Shown: positions 1 through 7,003 of the stretch, piece by piece
Layout of the letters: the number at the start of each line of letters is the position of its first letter
How positions within the stretch are numbered: the first letter of the stretch is position 1
Assembly (NCBI GenBank): GCA_964647255.1
Contig: CAZYGI010000045.1
Location: 1 to 32,967, forward strand
Length of the DNA: 32,967 bases
DNA from: CAWJEL01 sp964647255
GTDB lineage: Bacteria; Chloroflexota; Anaerolineae; CG2-30-64-16
Direction: 5' to 3'
The notes under the pieces: model-generated
Database searches by the model: none
Told to the model about the DNA's origin: nothing
Seen by the model: the letters and a program-made list of their open reading frames with translations, nothing else
Program-made: the position numbers and the translations under genes

Positions 1-2384
1 AGGGCGCGGTGGTCAACCTGTCGTCCGAGCGCGCCACGGTGGATTTCGATCCGGTGAAGCTGGGGCTGACCGATCTCATCGCGCGCGTCGAGCGCGTGGG
101 ATACGGCGTTGCCACCGGCGAGGCGGATCTGGTGATCAAGCGCCTGGCCGACGACAACGACGCTCGCCGTCTGGAGCACGCGCTGGCCAAGCTGGAAGGC
201 GTGCTGGAAGCCCAGGTCGTTTTCACCACCGAGAAGGCGCGCGTGAAATACGTGCCCACCATCGTCAGCCAGGCCGAGATCCGGCGCGCGGTGGCGGCCG
301 CCGGTTTCGATGCGCTGGAGTTGGGCGGCGATGCGGAGGATGCGGAAGCCGCCGCGCGGCAGCATGAGATCAACACCCAGCGCCGGCTCCTGCTCATCGG
401 CCTGGCGTTCACCCTCCCGCTCTTCCTGCTCTCAATGGGCCGCGACTTTGGTTTGCTCCCCACGGCCTTTTACGCCCCGACGCAGGCCATGTCCGGGATG
501 CGGGAAGCGCAGCCGTGGTTCAACTGGCTGCTGTTGGCGCTGGCGCTGCCGGTGCAGTTTTATGTCGGCTGGCAGTATTACGTTGGTGCGTTCAAGGCGC
601 TGCGCAACCGCTCGGCGAACATGGATGTGCTGATCGCGCTGGGGTCGTCTACGGCTTTCTTCTACAGTCTGCCGATCACCTTCGGCTGGCTGCCCGGCCA
701 CGTTTACTTCGAGACTGCGGCCGTCATCATCACGCTGATCAAGCTGGGCAAATTCCTGGAGGCGCGCGCGAAGGGCCGCACCAGCGAGGCGATCAAAAAG
801 CTGATGGGCCTGCGCGCCAAGACCGCGCGCGTGGTGCGCGACGGCGAGGAGCTGGAAGTGCCGACCGATGACGTCCGGGTGGGCGATCTCGTCCTGGTGC
901 GGCCGGGCGAGAAGATCCCAGTGGACGGTGTAGTGGTCGAGGGGCGCTCGTCGGTGGACGAATCCATGCTCACCGGCGAGTCGCTGCCGGTCGAGAAAGC
1001 CCCCGGCACCCCGGTGATCGGCGCGACGCTCAACAAGCTGGGGCTGCTCAAGTTCGAGGCCACTAAGGTCGGCAGGGAGACCGCGCTGTCGCAGATCATC
1101 CGCCTGGTGGAAGAAGCGCAGGCTAGCAAGGCACCGATTCAGAAGCTGGCCGACCAGGTTTCCGCGGTGTTTGTGCCCGCGGTCATCGGCGCGGCGCTCC
1201 TCACCTTCCTGGGTTGGTATTTCTTCGGCCCGCCGCTGCCGGTCAACGCCGACATCAACACGTTCACGCGCGCGCTGGTTAACATGGTGGCGGTGCTGGT
1301 GATCGCCTGCCCGTGCGCGATGGGGCTGGCGACGCCGACTGCGGTCATGGTGGGCACGGGCAAGGCCGCAGAGCTGGGCATCCTGTTTCGCAGCTCCGAG
1401 GCGTTGGAGCGCGCGGGCAAGGTAAACGTCGTGGTGCTGGACAAGACCGGGACGATCACGGCCGGGCAGCCTGCGGTGACCGATATCGTCACCGACGGCG
1501 GGATGGCGGAGGACGAACTGCTTGTCGGCGCGGCGTCGGTGGAGCGGGGCAGCGAGCATCCGCTGGGCGAAGCGATCTGGGCGGAGGCGACGCGTCGCGG
1601 GCTGGCGCTGGCCGAGCCGCAGGGCTTCCGCGCCGAGGCCGGCCGCGGGGTCGAGGCCGAGATCACGGGCCGGCGCTTCGCGGTGGGCAACCGGCGCATG
1701 ATGGACGAGCACGGCTACGCGCTGAACGGCCTGGAAGCGCAGGTCAAGCGCCTGGAAGATGAAGCCAAGACCGCCATGCTGGTGGCCGTGGACGGCGTCG
1801 TGCGTGGGGTGATCGCGGTCGCCGACACCGTCAAGGACGGCTCGCGCGAGGCGATTGCCGACCTGCGGCGCATGGGGCTGCGCGCGGTGATGCTCACCGG
1901 CGACAACCGCCGCACCGCCGAGGCGATTGCCCGCCAGGTGGGCGTGGATACGGTGCTCGCCGAGGTGTTGCCGGGCGAGAAAGCCGCGCAAGTGAAAACG
2001 CTGCAGGAGCCAGGGGTCAGGGGCCAGGGGTCAGGGGGCGTCGTCGCGATGGTCGGCGACGGGGTGAATGACGCGCCGGCGCTGGCGCAGGCGGACGTTG
2101 GCCTGGCGATCGGCACCGGCACGGATGTCGCGATGGCCGCCGCGCCGGTCACGCTCATCAGCGGCGACCTGCGCGGGGTGGCGCGCGCGATCACGCTGTC
2201 GCGCCGGACGCTGCGCACGATCAAGCAGAACCTGTTCTGGGCGTTTTTCTACAACGTCATCCTGATCCCGGCCGCCGCGCTGGGCTATTTGAACCCGATG
2301 CTGGCGGCCGGCGCAATGGCGTTCAGCAGTGTGTTCGTGGTCAGCAACAGCCTGCGGTTGCGCCGGGCGAGGATCGGATCATAA
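1..2384 (+). CDS. copA: Copper-translocating P1B-type ATPase, 5' end outside the window
   Basis: Membrane ATPase that exports Cu(I) from the cytoplasm. The frame is open to the left edge and the first residues (VNLSSERATVDF) are the middle of a heavy-metal-associated (HMA) domain, so the start lies upstream; the GTG at 9 is not the real start. Numbering from that GTG: the rest of HMA1 is 1-38; a second HMA-like domain at about 40-105 has no CxxC; TGES is at 322-325; the CPC metal site is C434-P-C436; the phosphorylation motif DKTGTIT starts at D478; the P1B HP motif is H517-P518; GDGVNDAP starts at G683. About eight membrane segments are visible. The CPC site and HP motif indicate Cu(I) specificity by family knowledge. 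An unusual EPGVRGQGSGG stretch just before GDGVND is encoded by a heptamer repeat. The copper genes behind it follow closely on the same strand. Confidence 0.95.
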   Translation, partial: GAVVNLSSERATVDFDPVKLGLTDLIARVERVGYGVATGEADLVIKRLADDNDARRLEHALAKLEGVLEAQVVFTTEKARVKYVPTIVSQAEIRRAVAAAGFDALELGGDAEDAEAAARQHEINTQRRLLLIGLAFTLPLFLLSMGRDFGLLPTAFYAPTQAMSGMREAQPWFNWLLLALALPVQFYVGWQYYVGAFKALRNRSANMDVLIALGSSTAFFYSLPITFGWLPGHVYFETAAVIITLIKLGKFLEARAKGRTSEAIKKLMGLRAKTARVVRDGEELEVPTDDVRVGDLVLVRPGEKIPVDGVVVEGRSSVDESMLTGESLPVEKAPGTPVIGATLNKLGLLKFEATKVGRETALSQIIRLVEEAQASKAPIQKLADQVSAVFVPAVIGAALLTFLGWYFFGPPLPVNADINTFTRALVNMVAVLVIACPCAMGLATPTAVMVGTGKAAELGILFRSSEALERAGKVNVVVLDKTGTITAGQPAVTDIVTDGGMAEDELLVGAASVERGSEHPLGEAIWAEATRRGLALAEPQGFRAEAGRGVEAEITGRRFAVGNRRMMDEHGYALNGLEAQVKRLEDEAKTAMLVAVDGVVRGVIAVADTVKDGSREAIADLRRMGLRAVMLTGDNRRTAEAIARQVGVDTVLAEVLPGEKAAQVKTLQEPGVRGQGSGGVVAMVGDGVNDAPALAQADVGLAIGTGTDVAMAAAPVTLISGDLRGVARAITLSRRTLRTIKQNLFWAFFYNVILIPAAALGYLNPMLAAGAMAFSSVFVVSNSLRLRRARIGS
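2011..2038. repeat. Four tandem heptamers CAGGGGN inside copA
   Basis: Units CAGGGGT, CAGGGGC, CAGGGGT and CAGGGGG follow each other without a gap. They are translated as part of an extra Gly-rich loop in the ATP-binding region of CopA. The same CAGGNNN/CCTGNNN heptamer type occurs between genes at 30546-30634. Confidence 0.8.
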
Positions 2385-2395
2385 GGATTGGTTGC

Positions 2396-3508
2396 ATGAA
2401 TCAAATCATCGTCGCCTTTGTAACCGGGTTGACCACTGGCGGCTTGAGCTGTCTGGCAGTGCAGGGCGGGCTGCTCGCCGGCTCGCTGGCCCACCAGATC
2501 GAGCATGACCTGGTGGACGCGCCGGCCCAATCGGGGCGGGGCAAAGCAGCCGGCCGGCAGCGCCCAAACACCGCACTGCCGATTGCGCTGTTCCTGGTAG
2601 CCAAGATCGCCGCCTACACGTTGCTCGGCGCGGTGCTCGGCTGGGCCGGCTCGTTTCTGACCCTGTCGCCGGTCACGCGCGCGGTCCTGATGCTGGCGAT
2701 CGGCGTCTTCATGGTGGGCAACGCGCTGCGCATGTTGAACGTCCACCCGATCTTCCGCTTCTTCGTCATCGAACCGCCGCGTTTCATCACCCGCGCCATC
2801 CGGCGCACGGCCAAACGCGAGACCGACTTCTTCACCCCGCTTTTTCTGGGCGCGCTGACGGTGCTGATCCCGTGCGGCGTGACGCAGGCGATGATGGCTG
2901 TGGCGCTTGGCACAGGCAGCCCGGCGACGGGCGCGGCGTTGATGCTTGCATTCACGCTCGGCACCAGCCCGGTCTTCTTCCTGGTCGCCTATCTCGCCAC
3001 GCAGATCGGCGCGCGGCTGGAGCGGTACTTCATGCGCTTCGTGGCGGTCGTGGTGCTGATCCTGGGGTTGGTGACGGTGGAGAGCGGGCTGAATCTGCTC
3101 GGTTCGCCGGTGTCGTTCGCCGCGCTGACGCGGAGCCTGCGGCCGGCCGGCCAGGCGGTCGTCGTGCCGGCGGACGCCTCCGGCGCCCCCACGCCCGTTT
3201 TGCACGGGGGGGCGACTCCCGCGTTCCAGTCCACCGATGCATCGGCTATCGAGCTGCGTGTGGCGAACAACGGCTACATGCCCAACGTGCTGCGCGCGCC
3301 GGCGAACCGCGCAGTTTCGCTCAACCTGGTGACGAGCAAGACCTACTCGTGTGCGCGGGACTTCGTGATCCCGTCGCTGAACTACTATCAACTGCTGCCG
3401 GAAACCGGACGAGTGACGGTGGCGATCCCGCCCCAAAAGCCGGGCACCGTGATGCGGTTCACCTGCTCGATGGGCATGTACACCGGGCAGATCTTGTTCG
3501 AGGGTTGA
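2396..3508 (+). CDS. TauE/SafE (DsbD_2/UreH-like) membrane protein with C-terminal cupredoxin domain
   Basis: A 370-residue inner-membrane protein. Residues 1-240 hold about six hydrophobic segments of the sulfite-exporter TauE/SafE, UreH-like type, with a PCGVTQAMM motif in the middle. A hydrophilic linker follows at about 240-275. Residues 275-370 read as a small cupredoxin-like beta domain with likely copper ligands C319 (YSCARDF) and C357/M359/M361 (CSMGMY). It starts 11 bases after the copA stop, with AGGA overlapping that stop, so the genes are probably co-transcribed. Similar fusions are associated with copper or silver resistance loci; passing copper to or from CopA is inference. The C-terminal side is presumably extracytoplasmic. 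Confident of the family, less of the transported species. Confidence 0.85.
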   Translation: MNQIIVAFVTGLTTGGLSCLAVQGGLLAGSLAHQIEHDLVDAPAQSGRGKAAGRQRPNTALPIALFLVAKIAAYTLLGAVLGWAGSFLTLSPVTRAVLMLAIGVFMVGNALRMLNVHPIFRFFVIEPPRFITRAIRRTAKRETDFFTPLFLGALTVLIPCGVTQAMMAVALGTGSPATGAALMLAFTLGTSPVFFLVAYLATQIGARLERYFMRFVAVVVLILGLVTVESGLNLLGSPVSFAALTRSLRPAGQAVVVPADASGAPTPVLHGGATPAFQSTDASAIELRVANNGYMPNVLRAPANRAVSLNLVTSKTYSCARDFVIPSLNYYQLLPETGRVTVAIPPQKPGTVMRFTCSMGMYTGQILFEG

Positions 3509-3518
3509 GGGCAGAGCT

Positions 3519-3776
3519 ATGATTAAGAAGACCTACCGCGTGAGCGACATGCACTGCGTCAACTGTGCGATGCGGATCGAGGGGATCGAGGATGACCTGC
3601 CGGGCGTCAAGAGCGTCGCCGCCAGCTACAAGAAGGGGCTGGTGACGGTCGAGTTCGATGAAACGCGGCTCACCGACGCCCAAATCATCGCCGCAGTGCA
3701 GAAAAAGGGGTACACGGCCGTGGAGATGGAACGCAGACACCCGCACCCACCTGCGGCCGCCGCAGGTGGGGTGTGA
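3519..3776 (+). CDS. copZ: CopZ-like heavy-metal-binding chaperone
   Basis: An 85-residue cytoplasmic protein with one HMA domain of beta-alpha-beta-beta-alpha-beta type. The metal site is MHCVNC (C13, C16), and the domain ends near residue 70 (KKGYTAVEM). It probably carries Cu(I) to CopA, as family members do. It starts 10 bases after the preceding stop with a GAGGGCAGAG ribosome site. Typical CopZ proteins end where the fold ends, at about 68-70 residues. Here a tail ERRHPHPPAAAAGGV follows, encoded by a palindromic repeat (3746-3770), so the tail looks like a repeat that landed over the original stop. Last gene of the copper cluster. Confidence 0.92.
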   Translation: MIKKTYRVSDMHCVNCAMRIEGIEDDLPGVKSVAASYKKGLVTVEFDETRLTDAQIIAAVQKKGYTAVEMERRHPHPPAAAAGGV

Positions 3777-3807
3777 CGCAGAGGGACGCAGATCAACGCT
3801 GATCTGC
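3746..3807. repeat. Two adjacent inverted repeats at the copZ 3' end
   Basis: The first has 11-base arms (CCCACCTGCGG, 3746-3756, and its complement, 3760-3770) around a 3-base loop and overlaps the last copZ codons. The second has 8-base arms (GCAGATCA, 3788-3795, and TGATCTGC, 3800-3807) around ACGC. Between and before them ACGCAGA recurs (3731, 3777, 3786), which suggests a dispersed palindromic repeat. There is no T tract, so a terminator role is uncertain. Confidence 0.7.
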
Positions 3808-3914
3808 TTCTCATGCGTATTTTGCACAACTGGTCCCGCACTACTGAGCCCGCCGCCATTCCTCGTTTCCCTTTTCCTCCGCGCCGTGATAGAATCTTCA
3901 TCGGACGGCTTTAG

Positions 3915-3942
3915 GGCGCGCACCGCGCCTTTCCTTTTTTTT
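3915..3942 (+). terminator. Hairpin plus T-rich tract directly before the nitrilase-like gene
   Basis: GGCGCG (3915-3920), loop CAC and CGCGCC (3924-3929) are followed by TTTCC and a run of eight T. It looks like an intrinsic terminator, but it lies between a possible -10 (TAGAAT, 3891-3896) and the start codon at 3954, only about 11 bases before that ATG. It may end the copper transcript or sit in the leader of the next gene. Confidence 0.45.
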
Positions 3943-3953
3943 CGGAGATCAGC

Positions 3954-5135
3954 ATGACCAAATTGATTGTGGCGAGCGCGCAACAGCAGATGCGGCTCTT
4001 CGATTCCCCGGAGAACTATCGCAAGGAGCTGAACCGGTTCGTCCATATGGCGCGAGCCAAGGGCGCAGGCCTGATCGTTTTTCCCGCCCTGGCCGGCGTG
4101 ATGGCGGCCAGCTACAAGGTCGAGGGCTTTCGGGTCAACCTGTTGAAGCAGGCGGATGAGCGCCACCGTGGCCGGGGATCATTGCTGGCGCGCACACGGA
4201 GCGCACTGGCCGGCGGCACGGCATCGCTGCTGGGCGCGAGCTTTCGGAAAGCATTCCTGAACCTGCTCTCCGCCGATGCCGCGGGGGTGATCGAGTCGTA
4301 CGAGCGTGTTTTCGGCGATCTGGCCCGGACGTATGAAATGACCGTGGTGGCCGGCAGCGCCTTTCTGCCCGATGCGGGGGGCGTGATCCGCCATCGAGCC
4401 GTCGTGTTTGGCCCGGACGGCGCGGCCCTGGGGCGGCATGACAAACTGGCGCTCTCCCCGGAGGATGAAGGGATGGCGACCGCGGGCGACGCGTGGCACG
4501 TCGTGGCGACGCCGGTGGGCCGCGTCGGGATCCTGCTGGGAGAAGAGGCGCTCTATCCGGAGGCTGGCCGCGTGTTGGCCTACCAGGGCGCCGATCTGCT
4601 TGTGACGCTGGCGGCCACGGCCAGCGCCGGCCTGGCAGCCTATATCCGGCACGGGACCCTTGCGGCCGCGCAGGAGAATCGTTGTTTTGCGTTGACCAGT
4701 TTTCTGGTGGGGAAGAACCACCTGGGCGGCGAGGATGCGGCGCCGTTCCTGGGCAAGTCGGGCATTTATGCGCCGTTGGAGATGACGCCGCATTTCACCG
4801 GGATCTTGGCCGAAATGGGCACGTCGGACGCGGAGGGGCTGCTGACCGCGGAGCTGGATCGGGATGCGCTGGCCGAGACGTGGGAGCACGGGATCGAGCC
4901 GGTGCGTCGCCGGATGCCCGTTGATCTCTTTGCCCGGTATCTGCCGGCGCTTTACAGCAGCAACCGGACGCTGGCGGATGTCTGGCCCGGCGCTGAGCAA
5001 GCCGTGGCGTCTGCTCCGACCGCTCCACTGGCGGCTCTGCCTGCGCCGGAGCCCGCCTCAACAGGGCCTGTGGAGCCCACGCTCCCGCCCGTCGAAGAGG
5101 CGGCGCGCGTCGAGACCGCCTCCCAATCGGAGTAG
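3954..5135 (+). CDS. Nitrilase-fold protein lacking catalytic Glu and Cys (probable pseudoenzyme)
   Basis: A 393-residue protein of the carbon-nitrogen hydrolase fold. It begins with the typical beta strand LIVASAQQQM, then LIVFPALAG, where family members have the catalytic Glu after FP: here A45. The Lys of the triad is kept (GRHDKLALSPE, K164). The nucleophile segment reads VGILLGEEALYPE, so the expected Cys is G196. The later AQENRCFALTSF segment matches the family. Two of the three Glu-Lys-Cys residues are therefore missing, and normal amidase or nitrilase activity is unlikely; a binding role or different chemistry is possible. Residues from about 340 on are a Pro/Ala/Glu-rich tail. The start ATG has CGGAG 6 bases upstream. 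No neighbour suggests a substrate. Confidence 0.8.
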   Translation: MTKLIVASAQQQMRLFDSPENYRKELNRFVHMARAKGAGLIVFPALAGVMAASYKVEGFRVNLLKQADERHRGRGSLLARTRSALAGGTASLLGASFRKAFLNLLSADAAGVIESYERVFGDLARTYEMTVVAGSAFLPDAGGVIRHRAVVFGPDGAALGRHDKLALSPEDEGMATAGDAWHVVATPVGRVGILLGEEALYPEAGRVLAYQGADLLVTLAATASAGLAAYIRHGTLAAAQENRCFALTSFLVGKNHLGGEDAAPFLGKSGIYAPLEMTPHFTGILAEMGTSDAEGLLTAELDRDALAETWEHGIEPVRRRMPVDLFARYLPALYSSNRTLADVWPGAEQAVASAPTAPLAALPAPEPASTGPVEPTLPPVEEAARVETASQSE

Positions 5136-5139
5136 ATAC

Positions 5140-5160
5140 GGGCGCCTCGGCGCTGCCCTT
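5140..5160. terminator. Weak hairpin between convergent genes
   Basis: GGGC and GCCC flank a GC-rich centre just after the nitrilase-like stop, followed by TTTAAA. Only 24 bases separate the two convergent stops, so this is the only place a shared terminator could lie outside coding sequence. The pairing is imperfect. Confidence 0.25.
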
Positions 5161-5390
5161 TAAAGTGGCTTGAACAGATCGGTCACCTGCCGCACCAGGG
5201 CCAGCACGGCCAGGCCGATCTTGACGAATTCCGGCGCGCCGGCCTCGTAGCGGTACTGCACGCCGGAGGTCAGCCGATCGGGGACTTTGTTTTCCTGTGC
5301 CTTTGCATAGGCCCAGGCGGCTGCGCCGCCGAGCGCCGCGCCGACGATGGCGCCAATGATGATTGCAGTGGTGCGGGAAGAGGATTTCAC
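5160..5390 (-). CDS. Small glycine-rich single-pass membrane protein
   Basis: A 76-residue protein with a short basic N-terminus (MKSSSRTT), a hydrophobic segment at about 8-28 with glycine-zipper spacing (GAIVGAALGGAAAW), and a polar tail ending VRQVTDLFKPL. It resembles YtxH-type small membrane proteins in layout only; I do not recognise a family. Its ATG overlaps the stop of the upstream gene by four bases (ATGA), so the two are translationally coupled. Confidence 0.7.
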   Translation of the reverse strand: MKSSSRTTAIIIGAIVGAALGGAAAWAYAKAQENKVPDRLTSGVQYRYEAGAPEFVKIGLAVLALVRQVTDLFKPL

Positions 5391-5686
5391 AGCTCACTCC
5401 TGGAACGGATAGATGCAACGGTGGTGCGGCGCCAGGCCCGGGCCTGGGCGGACGCTGCGCCCATCGCGATGAACGGTGCGGCAACTTTTTCGCTGCCGAG
5501 CTTGGTGTGTGACTCCACCGTGCGGAAGATTCGCTGCGCTTGCGGCCCCACTTCGCGTACCTTCCGGAGCGTCCAAGTCATGCCTCGGATACAGAAATAG
5601 AGGATCACCCCCGGTATCAAGGTCAGGAAGAACACCTCGATGACTAACAGGACGACCGAGAGATCACGCCAGTTCGCTAGAGCCAT
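5387..5686 (-). CDS. Small membrane protein of unknown function
   Basis: A 99-residue protein with a strongly hydrophobic segment at about 9-33 (LSVVLLVIEVFFLTLIPGVI), followed by a basic amphipathic stretch and a Ser/Arg-rich tail. The ATG at 5686 is preferred over an in-frame GTG two codons upstream because AGCGGAGG lies about 7 bases before it. It is the first gene of a two-gene unit with the overlapping glycine-rich membrane protein. Function unknown; an envelope role is only a guess from membrane location. Confidence 0.7.
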   Translation of the reverse strand: MALANWRDLSVVLLVIEVFFLTLIPGVILYFCIRGMTWTLRKVREVGPQAQRIFRTVESHTKLGSEKVAAPFIAMGAASAQARAWRRTTVASIRSRSEL

Positions 5687-5711
5687 TCTCACCTCCGCTT
5701 ATCGGAGACTC

Positions 5712-5720
5712 ATTTTAGCA
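5712..5720 (-). promoter_or_regulatory. Extended -10 promoter for the small membrane protein pair
   Basis: Read on the minus strand, TGCTAAAAT is an extended -10 element lying about 25 bases before the ATG at 5686. No good -35 is visible, which is usual for extended -10 promoters. Confidence 0.5.
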
Positions 5721-5774
5721 GAGGTGCCGGGCGGAGGCAAACAGCCGCGGGGGCGCCTCACCCCCCGGCCCTTT

Positions 5775-5809
5775 CGCTCCTGGCGGTTCGTCTCTCAACG
5801 CCAGGAGCG
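5775..5809 (+). promoter_or_regulatory. Hairpin just upstream of the glycosidase start
   Basis: CGCTCCTGGCG (5775-5785) and CGCCAGGAGCG (5799-5809) are perfect 11-base arms around a 13-base loop. The right arm holds CAGGAG, about 16 bases before the ATG at 5823. It could mask translation signals or be a simple palindromic repeat. Confidence 0.45.
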
Positions 5810-5822
5810 GGGGGGCGGGAGG

Positions 5823-6899
5823 ATGAGGCATCTCGGCGTCGTGTTGGCGCTCGGGTTGACCTGCTTGCTTCTCGCCACCGCATCCCGGCCCTGGGTCGTG
5901 TTCGGGCCGCCGCAGCACGTCGTCTCCGTCAACCCGAAGCTGGGCGTGCACACCCGCCTGACCGATGAGGTGGAGCCGTGGAAGGTGCAGCGGACCTGGG
6001 AGATGGTGCGCGAGATGGGCGCCTCGTGGGCGACCGAGTATTTCTTGTGGGCCGCGCACGAGCCGGCGCGCGGGGTCTACGACTGGTCGCACGCCGACCT
6101 GGTGGTGGATCACGCGGTCAACCAGGGCGTCCGGGTCGTTGCCCGCCTGGGGTACGTTCCGGAGTGGGCGCGGCCGCCCAAAACCTCGCCGCTGCTCCTG
6201 GCGCCGGAGCATGACGCTGACTTTGCCCGTTTCGTCGCCGCGTTCGCCGAGCATTTCCGCGGCCGGGTCGGCTACATCATCGTCTGGAACGAGCCCAACC
6301 TGAGCCAGGAGTGGGGCTACCGTCAGCCTTCCCCGGCCGCGTACACGCAGATGCTGTGCCAGGTCTATGCTGCGGTGAAACAGGCCACGCCGGATGTGAA
6401 GATCCTGGCCGGCGCCCTGGCCCCGACGCTGGCGCCGGCGGGCAGTGACTGGGGCATGAACGATCTGGATTATCTCCAGGGGATGTACGATGCGGGCGCG
6501 GCGGGCTGCTTCGATCTTCTGGCGGTGCACAGCTACGGCTGGACCTTCGGCCCCGATGAGCCGGCCAGCCCCGATGCGGTCAACTTCAACCGCGTTGAGC
6601 TGCTGCGTGAGATCATGGTGCGTAACGGCGACGCTTACAAGCACGCCATGATCACGGAAGGTGGCTGGAACGATCATCCGCGCTGGACAAAGGCGGTGCG
6701 GCCGGCGCAGCGGGCCGCATACACGGTGCGGGCATACCAAAAGGCGCTGGAGTGGCCCTGGCTGGACGCGATGATGCTCTGGGCGTTCCGCTACCCCCGC
6801 CCGGCGAACACCTACCAGGACTACTACACCTTCGTGGATGCCGATTTTCAGCCGAAGCCGATCTATCTTGCCGTGCAGCAGTATGCGATGACACGGTGA
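5823..6899 (+). CDS. Secreted clan GH-A glycoside hydrolase (GH39/GH5-like)
   Basis: A 358-residue enzyme with an N-terminal signal or anchor (MRHLGVVLALGLTCLLLATA) and a TIM-barrel-like sequence. The acid/base Glu is in WNEPN (E157) and the nucleophile Glu in ITEGGWND (E279). The 122-residue gap fits clan GH-A, and the positions are close to those I recall for GH39 xylosidases. It probably cleaves a beta-linked glycan outside the cytoplasm; the substrate cannot be read. The ATG at 5823 was chosen because a signal peptide follows at once and GGGAGG precedes it, although with almost no spacing; an in-frame upstream extension overlapping the divergent promoter is unlikely. No transporter for the product sits beside it apart from the next solute-binding gene. 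Confidence 0.82.
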   Translation: MRHLGVVLALGLTCLLLATASRPWVVFGPPQHVVSVNPKLGVHTRLTDEVEPWKVQRTWEMVREMGASWATEYFLWAAHEPARGVYDWSHADLVVDHAVNQGVRVVARLGYVPEWARPPKTSPLLLAPEHDADFARFVAAFAEHFRGRVGYIIVWNEPNLSQEWGYRQPSPAAYTQMLCQVYAAVKQATPDVKILAGALAPTLAPAGSDWGMNDLDYLQGMYDAGAAGCFDLLAVHSYGWTFGPDEPASPDAVNFNRVELLREIMVRNGDAYKHAMITEGGWNDHPRWTKAVRPAQRAAYTVRAYQKALEWPWLDAMMLWAFRYPRPANTYQDYYTFVDADFQPKPIYLAVQQYAMTR

Positions 6900-7003
6900 C
6901 GCGGCGCATGGTCAGGCAGCGGAGCACGCGCAGATGCATCCTTCGACTGGCGATGCGCCGCATCTGCGGGTAAGTGATCAGGCCAATTTCGGGTCAGGTG
7001 AAC

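Noticed and set aside
432..1991. Long open frame (519 codons) on the minus strand opposite copA
   Set aside because: Its protein is rich in Arg, His and Gln without any domain, typical of the antisense of GC-rich genes, while the plus strand carries all P-type ATPase motifs.
5640..5822. N-terminal 61-residue extension of the glycosidase
   Set aside because: It overlaps the divergent gene and its promoter, is basic and low-complexity, and would bury the signal peptide.
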